A stretch of DNA of 25,825 bases from HOT-345 sp963531535 (GCA_963531535.1 CAUSGX010000011.1:1-25825), one strand, 5' to 3'; positions 9,853-20,527 are shown, numbered from the stretch's first letter. A program made the numbers and translations. The notes: a model not told the origin generated them from the sequence alone.

Positions 9853-11733
9853 TTAATCAGCATCAATCACTTCTCCATCCTTTGGACCTGAAGCATTATC
9901 TGCTCAGTTTTGAGGCTGATCTGGAGTAGGTTGTACCTGGTATTTTTGATAGAGCTCCTGAAACTGGTTCTGAATTCTCTCAATTTCTGCATCGATATGA
10001 GACTTTTCAGCGTCTTCCTTGTCTTTCACAGTCTTCCCATCAGCGATAAGTTTCTGAATTTTTTCTTTGTCTTCATCTGAGATTTTATCCTTTTGCTCAT
10101 TCATAAGATTCTCAATCTGATAGATCAAAGATTCAAGCTTATTTTTTGATTCAACAAGTTCCTTTCTCTTTCTATCTTCTTCAGCAAATTTCTCTGCATC
10201 AGCTTTTGCTTTTGCGATATCTTCATCAGAGATATTAGTTGATCACTGAATAGTTACCTCTTGAGATTTTCCAGTTGATTTTTCTTGAGCATGCACCTTG
10301 AGGATTCCGTTAGCATCAATGTCAAAAGTCACCTCAATCTGTGGTTGTCCTCTTCTCATTGGAGGGATTCCTTCAAGATTAAACATACCAAGCGACTTAT
10401 TATCTCTCGCGAACTGTCTTTCCCCCTGAGTAACATGCACAGTTACAGCATTCTGATTGTCAGTTGCTGTTGTATAAATATTTGATTTTTTAGCTGGGAT
10501 TGTTGTATTTCTTGGGATCATCACATGTGCGATTCCTCCCTCTACTTCCACAGCAAGAGAAAGCGGAGTTACATCAAGCAAAAGAATATCCTTAACATCT
10601 CCCTGTACAATTCCTCACTGAATTGCAGCTCCTTGAGCTACTGATTCATCTGGGTTCACAGTTGATTTTGGCTCCTTTCCAAAGATGTCTTTTACGATTT
10701 CCTTAACTTTAAGCATTCTCGTTGAACCTCCAACAAGAATAATATCGTTAATTTCAGATTTATTTAACTTTGAATCATTAAGCGCATTCAAAACTGGCTC
10801 TTTACATCTAGAAAACAAATCTGATGTAATATTTTCGAATTGAGCTCTTGTCAAAGTCTCATCAAGATTTCTAGGAAGTCCATCAGCACCAGTTGTGATA
10901 AATGGAATCGAAATATCAACTCTTTCTACAGATGAAAGCTGCTTTTTAGCCTTTTCTGCCTCATCCTTCACTCTTTGCATTGCCATACTATTGTCTCTAA
11001 GGTCAATTCCTTCCTTAGTTTTGAAAGCATCAACAATGTAGTTTATAATTCTCTGATCCCAGTCAGCACCTCCAAGTTGAGTATCTCCAGAAGTAGAAAG
11101 TACCTGGAAAGTTCCCTCAGCACCGATTTCCAACACAGTCACATCAAAGGTTCCTCCTCCAAGATCAAAAACTACGATCTTTTCATCAGATTTTTTACCT
11201 TCTCCATAAGCAAGAGCAGCAGCAGTCGGTTCGTTGATAATTCTCTCTACCTTAAGTCCCGCAATTTCTCCAGCAGCCTTTGTAGCATTTCTCTGGGAGT
11301 CGTTAAAATACGCAGGAACGGTAATTACAGCTTGTGTAATAGTTTCCCCAAGGAATTTCTCAGCATCAGTCTTGAGTTTCTGAAGGATGAAAGCTGAGAT
11401 TTGTTCAGGTTTATACTCTTTTCCATCTACAACGATAAGTACTCCTCCATCACTTCCCTCTTTAGTGTCATAGGTCATATTTTTGAGTTCATCCTTAACT
11501 TCATTATATTTTCTACCGATCCATCTTTTAACCTCATAAATCACATTTTTTGGTTCCAAAATCGCCTTTCTTTTAGCCAAATCTCCAACAAGCAGTTCAT
11601 CACCCTTAATATAAACGATAGATGGAGTTGTTCTATTTCCCTCAGCATTGGCGATTACCTCAGATTTATCACCAAGCATATATGAAACACAAGAGTTAGT
11701 CGTTCCAAGGTCAATTCCAATAATTTTTGCCAT
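9853..11733 (-). CDS. dnaK: Molecular chaperone DnaK (Hsp70)
   Basis: 626 residues, close to normal DnaK length. It begins M-A-K-I-I-G-I-D-L-G-T-T-N-S-C, the phosphate-1 loop. V-F-D-L-G-G-G-T-F-D-V (phosphate-2) and I-L-V-G-G-S-T-R-M (adenosine-binding) follow. The substrate-binding domain starts L-L-L-D-V-T-P-L-S-L, then a helical lid and a short acidic tail ending D-A-D. DnaK refolds and holds nascent or stressed proteins with DnaJ and GrpE; neither is adjacent, so the gene looks monocistronic. Only three glycines are TGA (after A-A-I-Q, before S-T-N-I-S, and near the tail), far fewer than in the glycan genes, which suggests selection against the reassigned codon in highly expressed genes. 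Confidence 0.98.
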
Positions 11734-11830
11734 TTGTGTATACTAATAATAAATAAAAGTCTGAATATTTTCAGATATCATGCTATAAAACTCAGTTTTC
11801 TAATTTTTTCTCCTCTTTCATAGCACCTAA
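11734..11830 (-). promoter_or_regulatory. Long dnaK leader with inverted repeat and mini-ORF
   Basis: About 90 bases lie between the predicted transcription start (near 11824) and the dnaK ATG, against 10-25 for other genes here. It holds a perfect inverted repeat TCTGAATATTTTCAGA (11760-11775) and a 12-codon reading frame (ATG 11821, TAG 11783) with AGAGGAG inside it. Whether either has a function cannot be told. Confidence 0.4.
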
Positions 11831-11858
11831 AGTATATATATGCTACATAAAAAATCAA
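11821..11858 (-). promoter_or_regulatory. dnaK promoter with CIRCE-like inverted repeat
   Basis: On the minus strand, TTGATT (11858-11853), 16 bases, TATACT (11836-11831). Flanking the -10 box is TAGCA (11821-11825), 15 bases, TGCTA (11841-11845). CIRCE, the HrcA operator (TTAGCACTC-N9-GAGTGCTAA), has the same 15-base gap between its TTAGCA and TGCTAA outer halves. The inner CTC/GAG triplets are missing here, so this is a degenerate match. Confidence 0.5.
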
Positions 11859-11875
11859 GAGATTTTTATTTTTTT

Positions 11876-11913
11876 CAAAAAAGAAAAGAAATCTGGCATC
11901 AGACTTCTTTTTC
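11876..11913 (-). terminator. Intrinsic terminator of the SufD-like operon
   Basis: GAAATCTG-GCAT-CAGACTTC stem with T-rich flank on the transcribed strand. Its arms resemble those of the dnaK terminator. Confidence 0.75.
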
Positions 11914-11966
11914 TATAAATATTTTATTTCGATAAGCTATTGTTTTTTACATCTCAGATTGAAATT

Positions 11967-12365
11967 TTAACCCAAGATCAGCTTCTTATCTTTTTGTGCT
12001 AAAGCAGTTGCTATATCTTGTCTTTCATCCTGAGAAAGCATCACATTCCAAGCCTTTAGATCGATAATGATCACTTCCTCAGATGGGAATATTCACTCTT
12101 CTAACTCAGAAATAAGAGATTCTGACGTCTTTTGCCCATCAGTATAAAGAGGTATTACACTATCAATATCTCAGATTAAAACAAACTCTTCAGGTTCGAT
12201 ATGTCCTCTTAGCAATTTTAGATATGCAGAAAGCAAAAAAGCTGAGCGATGTGCAAATAGAATCGTTTTCTCCTGATATTTTTCAATTTCAGAAGCAAGT
12301 GCCTGATACTCAGTTTTTCCCTCTATTTCTAGCAGATCTAGCACGAGATCAAAGTATTTACGCAT
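11967..12365 (-). CDS. Hypothetical protein, SufD-like operon
   Basis: 132 residues, not recognised. The first 65 residues are helical and rich in Leu, Glu and Lys (M-R-K-Y-F-D-L-V-L-D-L-L-E-I). The second part alternates short strands and helices (V-I-I-I-D-L-K-A-W-N-V) and ends K-K-L-I-L-G. No membrane segment or signal peptide; presumably cytoplasmic. It overlaps the end of the SufD-like gene by 8 bases, so the two are translationally coupled. It is followed by a terminator and is the last gene of the operon. Confidence 0.7.
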
Positions 12366-13014
12366 GATTTAACTGATCAAAAGTTAAAAAATCTGAAATA
12401 ATCTGATTTTTTTCTTTTTCTTCAATTTCAATTTCCTCAAAAAGTCTCGCTGGATATGCAGAAATAAGAAGTTGACGAGCCTGATCACTATCCAATCCCT
12501 TTGACTGAAGATAAAATAATTTCTCAGTATCTAAGCGGTAAATCTTTGCTCCATGAGCAGCCTGAATATTATTTGATTGCACATCAAGGATTGGAAGATT
12601 CCTTACATTGACCTGATTTCAGAGAATCACCGTTTCTTCTAGAAGTGTACTTGCACTCTCTTGGATCCCTGGCTGCATATAAATAGTAGCACTTGCCTGA
12701 TTCTTCGCATTTGAAAGAACAAGAGACACGATCTGAAGATCTATCTTACACTGAGAGTGAAGAAGATTAAGGTGAACATTAAGCTTTGCAGGCTGATCTT
12801 CTCTCACTGGACAGAGCAAAAACATCTCTAGAGTAGAACCTGATTGTGCAGTATCCACATCTATCTCAAGATCAGTATCTAGAACTAAAGCTGAATATTT
12901 GAGCGGCTGAGTATTTTGAAGGGAGATTTCCTTTTTACCAGAAAATCAATTCCAAAGTTCAAAAACTGAAGTATTTGAGAGAATTAGTTCGGATTTATTA
13001 TTTTTTGAAATCAT
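12358..13014 (-). CDS. SufD/SufB-family protein (short form)
   Basis: 218 residues. The C-terminal third carries the SufB/SufD hallmark A-A-H-G-A-K-I-Y-R-L-D-T-E-K-L-F-Y-L-Q-S-K-G-L followed by A-R-Q-L-L-I, equivalent to the HGAt.g.ld...lfYl.sRGl segment. The middle is the repetitive beta-strand region expected for the beta-helical core (L-L-H-S-Q-C-K-I-D-L). The family acts with the SufC ATPase as an Fe-S cluster scaffold; typical SufD and SufB are about 400 residues, so the N-terminal half is missing. The His of the HGA motif is kept, while the position of the SufB Cys before it is Ala, which favours SufD. No sufC or sufB is in the window. The start ATG lies 5 bases after the upstream TAA. 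Confidence 0.75.
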
Positions 13015-13019
13015 GATTA

Positions 13020-13310
13020 TTATTCCTGAGGAGTGATAAAACCATAGTCCTGCTCTCACTGATAGAGCGTTTCAAGATCATTTCCAGACAGAAGACTTTC
13101 AAAATCAGACATTAGAAAGTCAATTCCTGAAGTTTGGAGTGCAGCTCCTGTTGTAATCTTCTCAGAAGTCTCAGACGGTGTCATGAGTTCTGGATTTTGA
13201 AACTGCTGCTGGATTCTCTTTTGCCAAAGGAGAACAACAACCATAGCAGCAATGCTTAAAAGTGCCAATATCATCAAGAAAACCTGTTTTTTAGTAAGCA
13301 TAAGATTCAT
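13020..13310 (-). CDS. Small single-pass membrane protein
   Basis: 96 residues. A hydrophobic segment at about residues 8-28 (V-F-L-M-I-L-A-L-L-S-I-A-A-M-V-V-V-L-L-W), preceded by K-K and followed by K-R, suggests a signal anchor. The remaining 65 residues are polar and acidic with no recognised motif. One TGA Gly lies near the end. First gene of the three-gene operon with the SufD-like protein, with a good promoter 20 bases upstream. Function unknown. Confidence 0.65.
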
Positions 13311-13329
13311 TTAAATGCTAAACGATCTG

Positions 13330-13357
13330 ATTGTACTAATCAGCGATAGGAAATCAA
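13330..13357 (-). promoter_or_regulatory. Promoter of the SufD-like operon
   Basis: TTGATT (13357-13352), 16 bases, TACAAT (13335-13330) on the minus strand. Predicted start near 13323, about 12 bases before the ATG at 13310. Confidence 0.7.
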
Positions 13358-13429
13358 GAAAAAGCTTTACAAGAAAATTTATATATTTCATATCACAATT
13401 CAATAAAATGGCAACATAAAAAAGGAAAG

Positions 13430-13473
13430 AAAAATCTGATTTTTTCGTGTTTTTTCAGGATTTTAGGTATACT
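13430..13473 (+). promoter_or_regulatory. Upstream region of the VirD4-like gene
   Basis: TATACT at 13468-13473 is a good -10 box, about 17 bases before the ATG. No clear TTG-type -35 is seen at the usual distance. Instead the AT-rich near-palindrome AAAAATCTGATTTTTT (13430-13445) lies just upstream. The same element precedes two other promoters in the window. Confidence 0.4.
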
Positions 13474-13489
13474 TAAGGTAAGTTTTATT

Positions 13490-16400
13490 ATGCCTTGTAC
13501 TATGCAACTTAAGGATTGTCAACAATTACTTAAAAACACATATACTACCTCGGAAAGAACCGATAATCTCTCACAACTCACTCAATCCGCACGAGGAGAT
13601 AAAAAATCTGAATGTATCAACGCATTTGGAGGTTTTTCTCAGATCAAACAAGTTATTTCTGAGTTTAAGAAAGAAGAAAAAGCTCTTTCCCAACTTGAAC
13701 ACTCCTCTGCTCCAACCTCAAACTGCGAGAGCAAGCTGATCACAACCTTTAGAAAGGATTTTTCGCAGAAAAATAATCTCTCAAAACTCGCAACAGATGC
13801 TCGATCTCAGCAAAAGAACAGCTGTCTTCAGGAGCTAGGAGGTTATGCTGGAGTTTCTACTTTTTTGAAAAATATTGAGAATAACTATGAAGAACTCCCA
13901 AACTCTCTCCCTAACCAAGCGCAAACAAGCACTACTACCTCGAACCCAAGAGTTCAAAATCCTCAAGAAGAAACTACTCCAAAAGATCAAAATCAGAATT
14001 TTCAATCTCTCACCTGAAACACTACGACAGCTGCGATAGATCACGACTATCAAATTTTAGCGACAATGAAAACTATTGGAACATATCTTCTCTACTCTAT
14101 AATTGCTATCTTCTCTATTGCAATCATTACTGCGATTGTTAGGGCTGTGATGAGATATATCTACTCTTTTTTGAATAATCATAGAATGATTTTTCTAAAA
14201 GTGATGCTACCAAAATCAGATGGAAAGACTGATCGTGAGCAAGAAAAAGAAATCGCAAAAGATATGAAAGAAAAAATCTCGAGAATGTCTCAGCTGTATA
14301 ATTCGTTGCACAGAATATCTGAGTTGAGTACCTGGGAAGCTATGATGCATAAGTTTTTTGGGAAGCAGAAGATTGTAATGATATATCAATACGAATGAGG
14401 ACAGCTCAGCTTTATCGTTGGAACCTATCCTGAATATCAGGGGATCGTAGAAAGTGCGATTTCTGCACAATTTGCGAACTGTTCGCTAGAAAGAGTTGCA
14501 AAACCTGACCCCTTTCAGAAAAAATATTATGATATTATGCCTCTTGAGCCTGAAAAAGATCCAGTCTATACGATCAAAACCTTTAGGCAGATGCCGGATG
14601 ATCCAATGAACAACATCATTGATACAATGAGTAAAATCTCAATCTATGATACGGTAACCGCAATCTTGATAATTAAACCTGAAGGATCTGACTATAACGC
14701 AAAAAGACAAAAAGCAGCAGATAGACTTTATAAAGGGCTTGATCTCTATGAAACTAAGCGATGGCATTGGAAAAATCTTTTGAATCCATTCAGATTTCTT
14801 TCCTTTTTATTTATGGGACCAAGTGAGAAGCTGATTTCTAATAAAAAGCAGGAAGAGAATGTTACAATGGTAAGAATGGTAAAGGCCAAGGAAGAAACGA
14901 TGAATACTATCGGTGAAGAAGCTGGGAATCCGATTTATAGATCAGGATTGATTGTTATTAGTTCCTCTGATATAGATGGACAAGCAAGGAATAATCTGAA
15001 AGCAATGGAATCTGCATATAATGTTTTCACTGACGAATATAGCAATAGAATCTCTGATAACAATACTAAGCACGACATCTTTACAAGCATTTTTATGCCT
15101 TTATGGAAGATCGCTACAAATTATTATTTGACTGGTTTCTTTTATAAATATTCATTTTTCTCAACTAACGAATTGACTTCTCTATACCATTTTGCAGATA
15201 GTATTTATAATCGTTCTCCTGTGATTGAATGGATGCAATATAAAGTATTATCCGCACCTTCTAACTTACCACAGTTTGGTGATGAAGAATGGAATGGTAA
15301 GGTAATGACTGGTATCTTAGCAGAGAAATTTAAATGAGGGAAACTCTCTGATATTTTGAAAGATTATAAGAATCACTGGGCAGTGACGAGCAAAACACTA
15401 GAAGAAGAAAAGCTGATTCCACTGGATGAATATCAGACTTCTCATCCTAATGCTGTAGTTGAGGAATGAGAGAAGAGAACAATTGATGGATTTGATATCA
15501 TTTCAAAAGATGGGGTAGATACTGTTAGACAGATGGTTCCGACTGAAACGCTTTATGGATATAAGCTCTATAAAAATGCAGTACTCCTCTGAACCAACAT
15601 CTACAGAAACCAGCTAACACCAGTATACATGAAAAGAGAAGACAGAACTAGGCATCACTATATGATTGGAAAATCAGGTACCTGAAAATCAGTCTTCTTG
15701 CAAACTATGGCGAGACAAGATCTCTGGAATGGAGATGGAATCTGCCTTATTGATCCGCATGGAGATCTTGCTGAAGATGTCTTGAGTTTCGTACCAAAGG
15801 AAAGGGCCAAGGATGTGGTATATTTTGATGCTGGGAATGAAGATAGGCCGATGGGACTTAATCTTTATGAAATCAACTCACTTGATGAAGCAGATAGAAC
15901 GGTAAATGATGCAACAGAAATCTTTTTGAAGATGTTTTGACCAGAAATCTTTGGTCCAAGAATTCAGGAATATTTCAAGTATGGAAGTCTGACTATTTTG
16001 GAGGATTTTGATGATAGACCAACACTCTTGGATGTAGTAAGACTCTTTACTGATGAGACCTATAGAGAAATCAAAACCGCTAAAGTCACTAATGCTGTGG
16101 TAAAGAACTGGTGGGAAAGAACCTATAACTCTATGGGAGATAGAGAAAAAGCTGAAATTATCCCATATTTCTCTTCTAAATTCGTATCATTTAATACCAA
16201 TAGATTGATTAGAAATATCATCGGACAAACAAAATCAGCTTTCAATTTTGAAGATGTCATGAATAACCAGAAGATCCTGCTTGTGAACCTTTCAAAAGGT
16301 AAAATCTGAGAACTGAATGCTCAATTGCTCGGTATGATTCTGGTTTCTAAAATCTATAACTCAGCAATGGGAAGAGCAAAGCTCGATCCAAAGGATAGAA

Positions 16401-16948
16401 AGGACTTTTATCTCTACGTGGATGAGTTCCAGAACTTTGTATCAGGAACCTTTGCGGATATCTTGTCTGAGGCCAGAAAGTATAGACTTGGACTGATCAT
16501 GGCGCACCAGTATATTGCACAGCTTGAGACTGGGAAAGGAAATGGAGAAGGTGGAAAATCTGATGTAAAAGCGGCGGTATTCGGTAACGTGGGTACAATG
16601 ATGAGTTTTAAGATTGGTGCTCCCGATGCGGAATTTATGGAAAAGGAATATGCACCTCTTCTCTGACCACAAGACATTGTGGCTATTGCTAACTATAAAT
16701 CGTATATCAAGCTTAACATTGATAATGCAACGAGTAAAGTATTTAGTATGAACTCGATTTATACCAAGGATTATCAAAATAAGAAGATCGTTCCTCTACT
16801 GCAAGAATATTCATCCAAAAAATACGGTAGAGCTAGAGTTTTCGTTGATGCGGAAATCTCAAATAGACTTTGAGTATGATGAGAAGGAAGTCTTGATAGT
16901 TTACCAGATGTCCCTCAAATAGGAGACGATTCTTGAGATGGGGAATAA
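13490..16948 (+). CDS. VirD4/TraD-like membrane ATPase with duplicated Cys N-terminal module
   Basis: One uninterrupted frame of 1152 residues when TGA is Gly. Residues 10-64 and 79-135 are two copies of a module: C10...C42 and C79...C112, each with N-L-S-x-L, A-R and a final G-G. A Pro/Gln/Thr-rich linker (about 136-190) leads to a membrane helix at about 198-220, then a large cytoplasmic part. Walker A is G724-K-S-G-T-G-K-S731 (G729 from TGA); Walker B is Y974-L-Y-V-D-E979. The ATPase core (I-D-P-H-G-D, then G-L-I-M-A-H-Q-Y) matches type IV secretion coupling proteins that pump DNA or protein, a family common in Patescibacteria. No other T4SS gene is near. The N-terminal module lacks a signal peptide, so it would be outside only with an N-out topology. 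Confidence 0.85.
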
Positions 16949-16965
16949 AACACTATCAAAAAAAG

Positions 16966-16996
16966 AAAAAAACCTGAGTTCAATTCAGGTTTTTTT
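16966..16996. terminator. Bidirectional intrinsic terminator
   Basis: AACCTGA-GTTCAAT-TCAGGTT stem with an A-run before and a T-run after. It separates the convergent VirD4-like and M3 peptidase genes and can serve both. Confidence 0.85.
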
Positions 16997-17022
16997 AAAT
17001 TCTTAGGGAAATAAGACACCTA

Positions 17023-19005
17023 TTATTCCAAGAATCAGTACTTCTTCATTAATGCTTTAGAATCAGGATCTCTTCACATAAAATCAGAGAATAGTTCACG
17101 AGCCGGCTTTCTACATCCCTGAGCAAGAATCTTATCTCTATAGAGATTTCAGATTTGAGGAGAAAAGATTCAGTTTTCTTTTATCTTTTGAAAGACATCA
17201 GCCTCAAGAAGTTCAGCTCGCATATAGGAATAATACCCAGCTCCATATCACCCTCAAAAAATATGCAAAAATGAACAATAAAGCTGATATTCCTGACCTC
17301 TTGGGAAGAGAGAATAACGATTACTAATCTCTAGGATAGAGTTTTCCAATTCCTCAGAAGATGCGGGGAGCTCGCTATCATAAATACTCATATCTACAAG
17401 TGCAAGCTCACATTGTCTTAACACAAAGTTTCCCATCATTCGAGTTTTAAGGTTTTCTTGTGTTTGTAGTATCTCAAGAGGGATTTTCGCTCAGGTTTCT
17501 GAATGTTTTGCTAAAGACTTTAAAGCTTCCTGATCTTTCACCCAGTTTTCCATCAATTGGCTTGGCAACTCTACAAAGTCTCGTTCAACATAAAATCCAT
17601 TCAGCTGAGCGTATCTAGAATCAGCAAGCATTGCATGAAGTGCATGTCCAAACTCGTGAAACAATGTCTCTACATCTCTCTTGTAAAGAAGCGTTTTACC
17701 ATCTCTATTTTCACTAAAATTTTCAACATTGATAACTAAAGGTAAAAATTCTGAATCTTTTTCTCTAAGAATATCTGCCCATGCTCACTGCCTTTTCCCA
17801 GCGCGGTAAAAAGGATCTAGGACAAAAAATGCAATCTGTGTATCATTAAAGTACACCTCATATTCAAAAATCGCTCATGGTCATTCAGACTTTTTGATCT
17901 TTCTCATTTCAACACCCAAAAAGTTTTTTACAAATTCAAAAAGCCAATCCAGCACATGATCAAATTTAAAATATTGTCTCAATTCCTCTTCATCAAAGGA
18001 ATAAAATTCCTCCTTATATTTTCTAGCATAATACGCCAAGTCTCGTGGATTAGTTTCTGTTAGGTTATATGTAGACTTTAAAAGCTCTAGTTCATTTTTT
18101 GCCTTTAGTTTAGCTTTTTCTGCGATTTCTCAGATGAGTTTTTTAACTTCAGCAGGACTTGAAGCCATTTTATTTTCTAAGCTCTGATGGGCAAAATTTT
18201 CATATCCGAGGATCTGAGCCTTATTTTGTCTTAATGATAAAAATTCAAAAATCAGATTTTTATTTGAATATTCCCCCTTTGAAGCCCATTGATTGAGCTG
18301 CAAATAAATAGTTTTTCTGATTTCTGGATCATCACAATATTTGAGAATTGCCTGTAATCCAGAAGGATTAGCATCAAATGTAAGCACGTTCTCCTTGTTT
18401 GAAGCCTTTTTAGCCATAGTTAAAATATCTTTCGGTAGACTTAAAAAGGACTCACCATCAGGGAAATTGATGGAAAAATAAGACTGTTCATCTGTGACAT
18501 TATTTTGGATTTTTTCGGAAATTTCTGATATTTTCTTATTGATTTCTTTAATTTGTTCCTGCATTTTTTCATCTAGGTCAATTCCTCTCTGCTTAAAATA
18601 CTTGATCTCAAGTTCAAGAACTCTGATTTGATCAGCATTAAGATTATCTCTCTTTAAAAAATCAGAAAGGACCTCATAATATCTCCTAGAATAAGCAATT
18701 TGATTAAGAAAATCCTCATATTTAGATCTAAAATCCTGAATAATCTTACGAATTTCCGGCAATTTCTCTGTTGAATTGAGAAAATTCAAAATATTTCGAA
18801 GATATCCAAGATCTCCCTCGATAAACAATTCATCAAAAGTCAGATTTTCAGCGTTTTTTTCTAGAATCTTCTCAAAATCAGCTATTTCTTGGGATAAGAG
18901 CTCATTTAGTAAATCAGGAAGGACCTTTAAAGCCTCTGAGGATTTAAAGATCTCAAAATTAGGAATTCAAGTTTTTTTGAGTTCTGAGAGTAGTTGTGAT
19001 TTCAT
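17023..19005 (-). CDS. M3-family zinc oligopeptidase
   Basis: 660 residues, normal for the thimet oligopeptidase/oligopeptidase A/Dcp group. The zinc site H450-E-F-G-H454 followed by A-L-H-A-M, and 25 residues later F-V-E479-L-P-S-Q-L-M-E-N-W (third ligand E479), is diagnostic for peptidase family M3. The long N-terminal region is all-helical, as expected for the substrate channel. G-[G]-Y-[G]-A-[G]-Y-Y-S-Y near the C-terminus is the conserved substrate-binding loop, its glycines largely TGA. No signal peptide, so it degrades short peptides in the cytoplasm. It lies 20 bases after a small membrane protein gene and is probably the last gene of the SLH operon. Confidence 0.92.
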
Positions 19006-19025
19006 CTATTCGACTTCATAATAAA

Positions 19026-19400
19026 TTAAATAACCTTTAGGAGCGGAGAAAGCACATAAAGTCAAAGCAGAAAAGAAATCAGATTACAAAGAAAAGAAAT
19101 CAGAATCGCTTTTCGTCGGGGAATATCAAGAATTCCTTGAATAAAAAGGATTTCAAAGACAAAGACCCCAATTTCTCCGGAAAGCACATACCAAAAACGA
19201 TCTTGAACAACTATTGGAAGAATGAACCATAGATACGGCAATGTCGCAAAAGACGGCAAAAATCCTGCAAGCAGGATTTTTTTTCGTGAGTTTTCATACT
19301 TTAGAACCCATTTCACAAGGAGAACTAGAACAGAAGCCTCAATTAGAATTGTAAAAGCTAACGAAATGAGAAAAGCTTTTTCATATCATATATTTAGCAT
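19026..19400 (-). CDS. Small polytopic membrane protein
   Basis: 124 residues, not recognised. Four hydrophobic segments are visible: F-L-I-S-L-A-F-T-I-L-I-E-A-S-V-L-V-L-L-V near 10-30; L-A-G-F-L-P-S-F-A-T-L-P-Y-L-W near 42-62; V-L-S-G-E-I-G-V-F-V-F-E-I-L-F-I near 70-88; and the C-terminal F-L-C-N-L-I-S-F-L-L-G-L-Y-V-L. Charges between them suggest a four-helix inner-membrane protein. Its ATG follows directly on the TAA of the SLH gene with no gap. Function unknown. Confidence 0.7.
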
Positions 19401-20435
19401 TTAGTTAAGGAAAGAAGAAATAAGTTGAGCTGTTTCTCAGCGATTAATTGCAGCTGTATAACTTCAAACAGTTGTTGGAACAGCATTCTTTTGAACCAAA
19501 TAATCAACATATGACTGATACCAAGGATTTCCTTCAGACAACTTTTGCTTTGCAAGTCCAACAACAACAATCTTTGCAGCTTCAGCTACAGAAACACTCT
19601 TATTTGGCTTGAAATTTTCATCTGGATATCCTTTAATGATTCCCAAGCTTTTTGCTACACAAAGATCATTTGCAAACCAATCTGAAGTACTTACATCCTT
19701 AAATCCATTAGTTTTAAGTTGAGCAGCGGTTGATCGATTTGATGCAACACAAGAGCTCTTATCAACTCCTAAAGCTCAAACCATAATTTTTACAAGTTCA
19801 GCACGAGAAAGCGAATTCTCAGCTCTATAAGTCCCATCTGGATATCCTCAGATAATACCTTTATTCTTCAAAAGCTCAATAGCCTTTGCATAGACATGGT
19901 TTGTAGTCACATCACTAAAAAGATTTTTGACTTCAGGCTTTTCTACGGGCTTTTCTACAGGCTTATCAGCTTTCTTTGTCTCTTTATTGAGAACAATCTT
20001 TGTCTCTCCACTAGTCAACTGCTCTGCATGATACACAAGATCAAGAGCATATCCTGTTGAAGTCTTTACCACTTGATAATGTTTTTCCCATCCTGAAAGA
20101 GGGTTAGTTTTTTCGATCGTTCATCCATAAGTTTGAACAGATCAAAGATCATATTCAACATTTTGAGCATCTTCTACTATGATATTCAAAATATTGAACT
20201 TATATCACTTATCAAGACAAGTGCCATAAGAAATCCGACTAGTCTTGTATCTTTCATTACCCACGACTGAGGTAATCTTCTGGAACAGAGAAATCCCACT
20301 TAATTCTGGATTTTCCACTATCTTCGCACATCCTGAAACTGAACGATGATTTTCAGGGATTATATCAGCAAAACTTGCAAATGGCAAAAGAGCAAAACTA
20401 CCAAGAACAGCTAAAAGAAGAGTTTTTTTCTGCAT
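19401..20435 (-). CDS. Secreted protein with three SLH domains
   Basis: 344 residues. A signal peptide of about 23 residues (K-K, hydrophobic core, F-A-S-F-A before the cut) is followed by a domain of about 130 residues with three Cys and no recognised family. A repetitive linker (K-P-V-E-K-P-V-E-K-P) then leads to surface-layer-homology repeats: about 171-222 (F-S-D-V, G-Y-P-D-G-T-Y, R-A-E), about 243-295 (F-K-D-V, K-G-Y-P-D-E-N-F, V-A-E-A-A), and a degenerate third to the end (I-N-R-[G]-E-T-A). SLH triplets bind pyruvylated or other secondary cell-wall polymers, so this protein probably displays its N-terminal domain on the surface. The window's glycan operon may make such a polymer, which is inference. 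Confidence 0.88.
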
Positions 20436-20467
20436 TTGATTACAGTAAAAAATAAAAAGACATTAAA

Positions 20468-20495
20468 CTTATAGTGTTGCTTATATGAATGTCAA
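20468..20495 (-). promoter_or_regulatory. Promoter of the SLH operon
   Basis: Consensus TTGACA (20495-20490), 16 bases, TATAAG (20473-20468) on the minus strand. Predicted start near 20461; leader about 25 bases, without a Shine-Dalgarno sequence. Confidence 0.8.
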
Positions 20496-20527
20496 GTCTT
20501 TTTTCCCAGAAATAATATCAGTACAAT

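Noticed and set aside
10975..11685. Two plus-strand open frames opposite dnaK (140 and 94 codons)
   Set aside because: They are antisense to a strongly conserved gene, and their codons simply mirror it.
13490..14065. Separate small gene before the VirD4-like ATPase
   Set aside because: The frame at 13490 is continuous through TGA codons into the ATPase, with no TAA or TAG until 16946, so it is one protein.
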